DNA of 64,000 bases from Pedobacter sp. WC2423 (GTDB lineage Bacteria; Bacteroidota; Bacteroidia; Sphingobacteriales; Sphingobacteriaceae), in contig NZ_CP162005.1 in NCBI RefSeq assembly GCF_040822065.1, forward strand, positions 5,146,001 through 5,210,000. The letters run 5' to 3'. Shown piece by piece: positions 62,523-64,000 of the stretch. Numbering within the stretch: position 1 is the stretch's first letter; every line of letters starts with the position of its first letter. A program made the position numbers and the translations under genes. The notes beneath the pieces are model-generated. The model had not been told where the DNA came from, did no database searches, and saw nothing but the letters and a program-made list of their open reading frames with translations.

Positions 62523-64000
62523 TTAGCCCTGAACGCTGACAGGGTCAAGTACCTGTGTAATTAATTTTAACTTTTCTTCTGCCTTCTGTAGCTGCTGATG
62601 CAATTCTTGTGTAGCTATATCTGTCTGAAGCTTTAGCTCTGGAATCAGCTCCCTGTAATAATTAATTCCTTTAAATAACTCTGCTCTGAACTTCTCAAAA
62701 TATTTAGTCTTTTTCGCATTCAGATCATGCAGTTGCGCAGTCAGATCTTTCTTTAGATAATCAACATATAAATGCAACTCATTGATAAATAAATTCGGAC
62801 GGTTAAACTTAAAAGTAATGGCTTCCCTTCCGTAAATATGACTGATCATTTCTTTCAATGTATATTGTTTAGAAAAATAAGCAAGATTAGGACCCGGACA
62901 AATACTCACTGCTTTATTCTCCCTTGGCTTTAACAGGTCATTTTTCAAATAAGCAGAAGCACACAATCCTTCACACAAACATATTTTTTCTGTGATCGCT
63001 TCAAATTTCTCTGTAAAAAGTACAGGATCCGGTTCTGTCGCTTCTAACTGTTTAATCTTCAGTCGCTGATATTCTCTGGAAGCAGTACAAATAGGTAATT
63101 CAGTAAATTCAGTATTTGTAGAAAGGAATTTTTTGGTACATGGACTGCCCGGTCTTCCTTTGGCTATCCGTTGTAAACGCTGCTCTTCAATAGTACTGTT
63201 TTTGAAATTGTTGAACAATACCCCCAGCGGTGAAGAATTGCTAACATAGAAATCATCCTGCTGTGCATTCGCTAAAGCCTCCAAAGTCTGCGCATCAACA
63301 TTAGTCGCTTCCGGAACCAGTAGAAACGGGCTTCCCCAGCCTGTAGCATCCAATTGATAATAATTAAGCAGGAAATCATTTTCTCCTGCCGTACCAATTC
63401 CTCCCTGAGCAGTAAATTTTAATACCGGAGTTCCGGCCAGTGAAATCCCTCTGGTCAATAAGGCTGCCTGATAAATGGCCGTTAACTCTTCGCGCAGCTC
63501 ATTCCGCTTTTGTTTAAATTCTTCTAATATTGGGCCCAGCAGTAAACCTTCGGTCGCAAAAGCATGACCGCCGCAATTCAATCCGGATTCTACTCTGAAT
63601 TCCGTTACCCATAATCCTTTTTTGGCCAGCATTTTCGCTTGTATAAGCGCTGACCTGAAATCACTAACCTTCAGGATGATCTTCTTTTTAATTCTGCCGT
63701 TTGCATCCGGGTAAAAATCGATGCAATTCTCCATATAAGTATAGAGCCTTGGATTTAGTCCCGCCGAAATGACCACAGCAGAAGATAAAGTACTGTTTCC
63801 AAAACCACGCATCGCTGCCAGTGCGTCTGTATAATCGTTGCCCAGATTTTCCTGGTTAACTGTATAATTAGCTTTATCCACCTTAGACATGATATTTACA
63901 TCAATATTTCCGGCTTTCATTTGCTGCCGCAGGTGAGCTTGTAAACTTACTTTCACCAGACCTTCTTCCAGTTGAAGCATTTCCAGATACTGACTTTTTA
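62523..64000 (-). CDS. Large conserved Cys-containing protein, C-terminal part (5' end outside window)
   Basis: The frame is open to the right edge; the first in-window ATG at 63980 (485 residues) is probably internal, because the codons before it also fit. VESGLNCGGHAFATEGLL and LKFTAQGGIGTAGE suggest a glycine-rich FMN or TIM-barrel-like fold, as in 2-nitropropane-dioxygenase/glutamate-synthase-type enzymes, but I cannot place it in a named family. Cys motifs SPCTKKF, PICTASREY and CLCEGLCASAY could hold an iron-sulfur cluster. The last ~110 residues form a long coiled coil. Confidence 0.6.
   Translation of the reverse strand, partial: KSQYLEMLQLEEGLVKVSLQAHLRQQMKAGNIDVNIMSKVDKANYTVNQENLGNDYTDALAAMRGFGNSTLSSAVVISAGLNPRLYTYMENCIDFYPDANGRIKKKIILKVSDFRSALIQAKMLAKKGLWVTEFRVESGLNCGGHAFATEGLLLGPILEEFKQKRNELREELTAIYQAALLTRGISLAGTPVLKFTAQGGIGTAGENDFLLNYYQLDATGWGSPFLLVPEATNVDAQTLEALANAQQDDFYVSNSSPLGVLFNNFKNSTIEEQRLQRIAKGRPGSPCTKKFLSTNTEFTELPICTASREYQRLKIKQLEATEPDPVLFTEKFEAITEKICLCEGLCASAYLKNDLLKPRENKAVSICPGPNLAYFSKQYTLKEMISHIYGREAITFKFNRPNLFINELHLYVDYLKKDLTAQLHDLNAKKTKYFEKFRAELFKGINYYRELIPELKLQTDIATQELHQQLQKAEEKLKLITQVLDPVSVQG

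Overview
This looks like a chromosomal segment of a Bacteroidota bacterium of the Sphingobacteriaceae, most like Pedobacter. The reasons are moderate-to-low GC, few Shine-Dalgarno sites, TTTG...TAnnTTTG-type promoters, and families typical of that phylum (DUF2911, DUF4142, DUF5362, DUF6443 Rhs proteins, LytTR regulators, a LigD with PE-LIG-POL order). The genus is an inference from gene content; no marker gene was compared.

Layout. 1-1957: a patatin-like phospholipase (cut by the left edge), TspO and an acyl-CoA thioesterase. 1967-7736: a glycerol regulon, with a GlpR-type repressor divergent from glpD-glpK-glpF and an outer-membrane barrel. 8108-8179: tRNA-Arg(CCG). 8379-17753: two convergent operons that together look like a biosynthetic locus. 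One holds a UbiA-like membrane enzyme, a PEP-synthase-like phosphotransferase and a GNAT protein. The other holds a small-molecule kinase, a BtaA-type (DUF3419) aminocarboxypropyl transferase, an acyl-adenylating enzyme and an NAD(P)-dependent reductase. An AraC regulator stands divergently beside the second operon with a two-turn direct repeat in the shared promoter region. 19124-22621: Ku and LigD, the two-component NHEJ system. 22660-28317: a full-length LanB dehydratase, a LytS/LytTR two-component pair and a 53-aa precursor-like peptide whose Ser/Thr/Pro-rich core has no cysteine. 28677-30728: a TetR regulator and MgtE.

31366-41285 is an Rhs/polymorphic-toxin island: two large secreted YD-repeat proteins, a swappable C-terminal toxin, and a train of immunity-like genes and orphan toxin tails. 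Several are truncated, overlapping or frameshifted, which reads as a record of repeated toxin-cassette displacement. A broken acyl-carrier-like DUF1493 gene follows.

41907-64000 is mostly housekeeping and envelope functions: YchF; a CzcABC-type heavy-metal RND efflux operon behind its own two-component system and a tatA; a J-domain/KTSC protein; an AlkB-like oxygenase that lacks the usual distal iron-binding His; a TetR/DoxX pair; a PIG-L deacetylase, tiny membrane protein and sodium:solute symporter operon with overlapping stops and starts; DUF2911 and DUF4142 proteins separated by a long perfect palindrome; and the C-terminal part of a large Cys-containing protein at the right edge.

The two loci most likely to hold something undescribed are the Cys-free LanB locus (22660-28317) and the BtaA-type biosynthetic locus (8379-17753).
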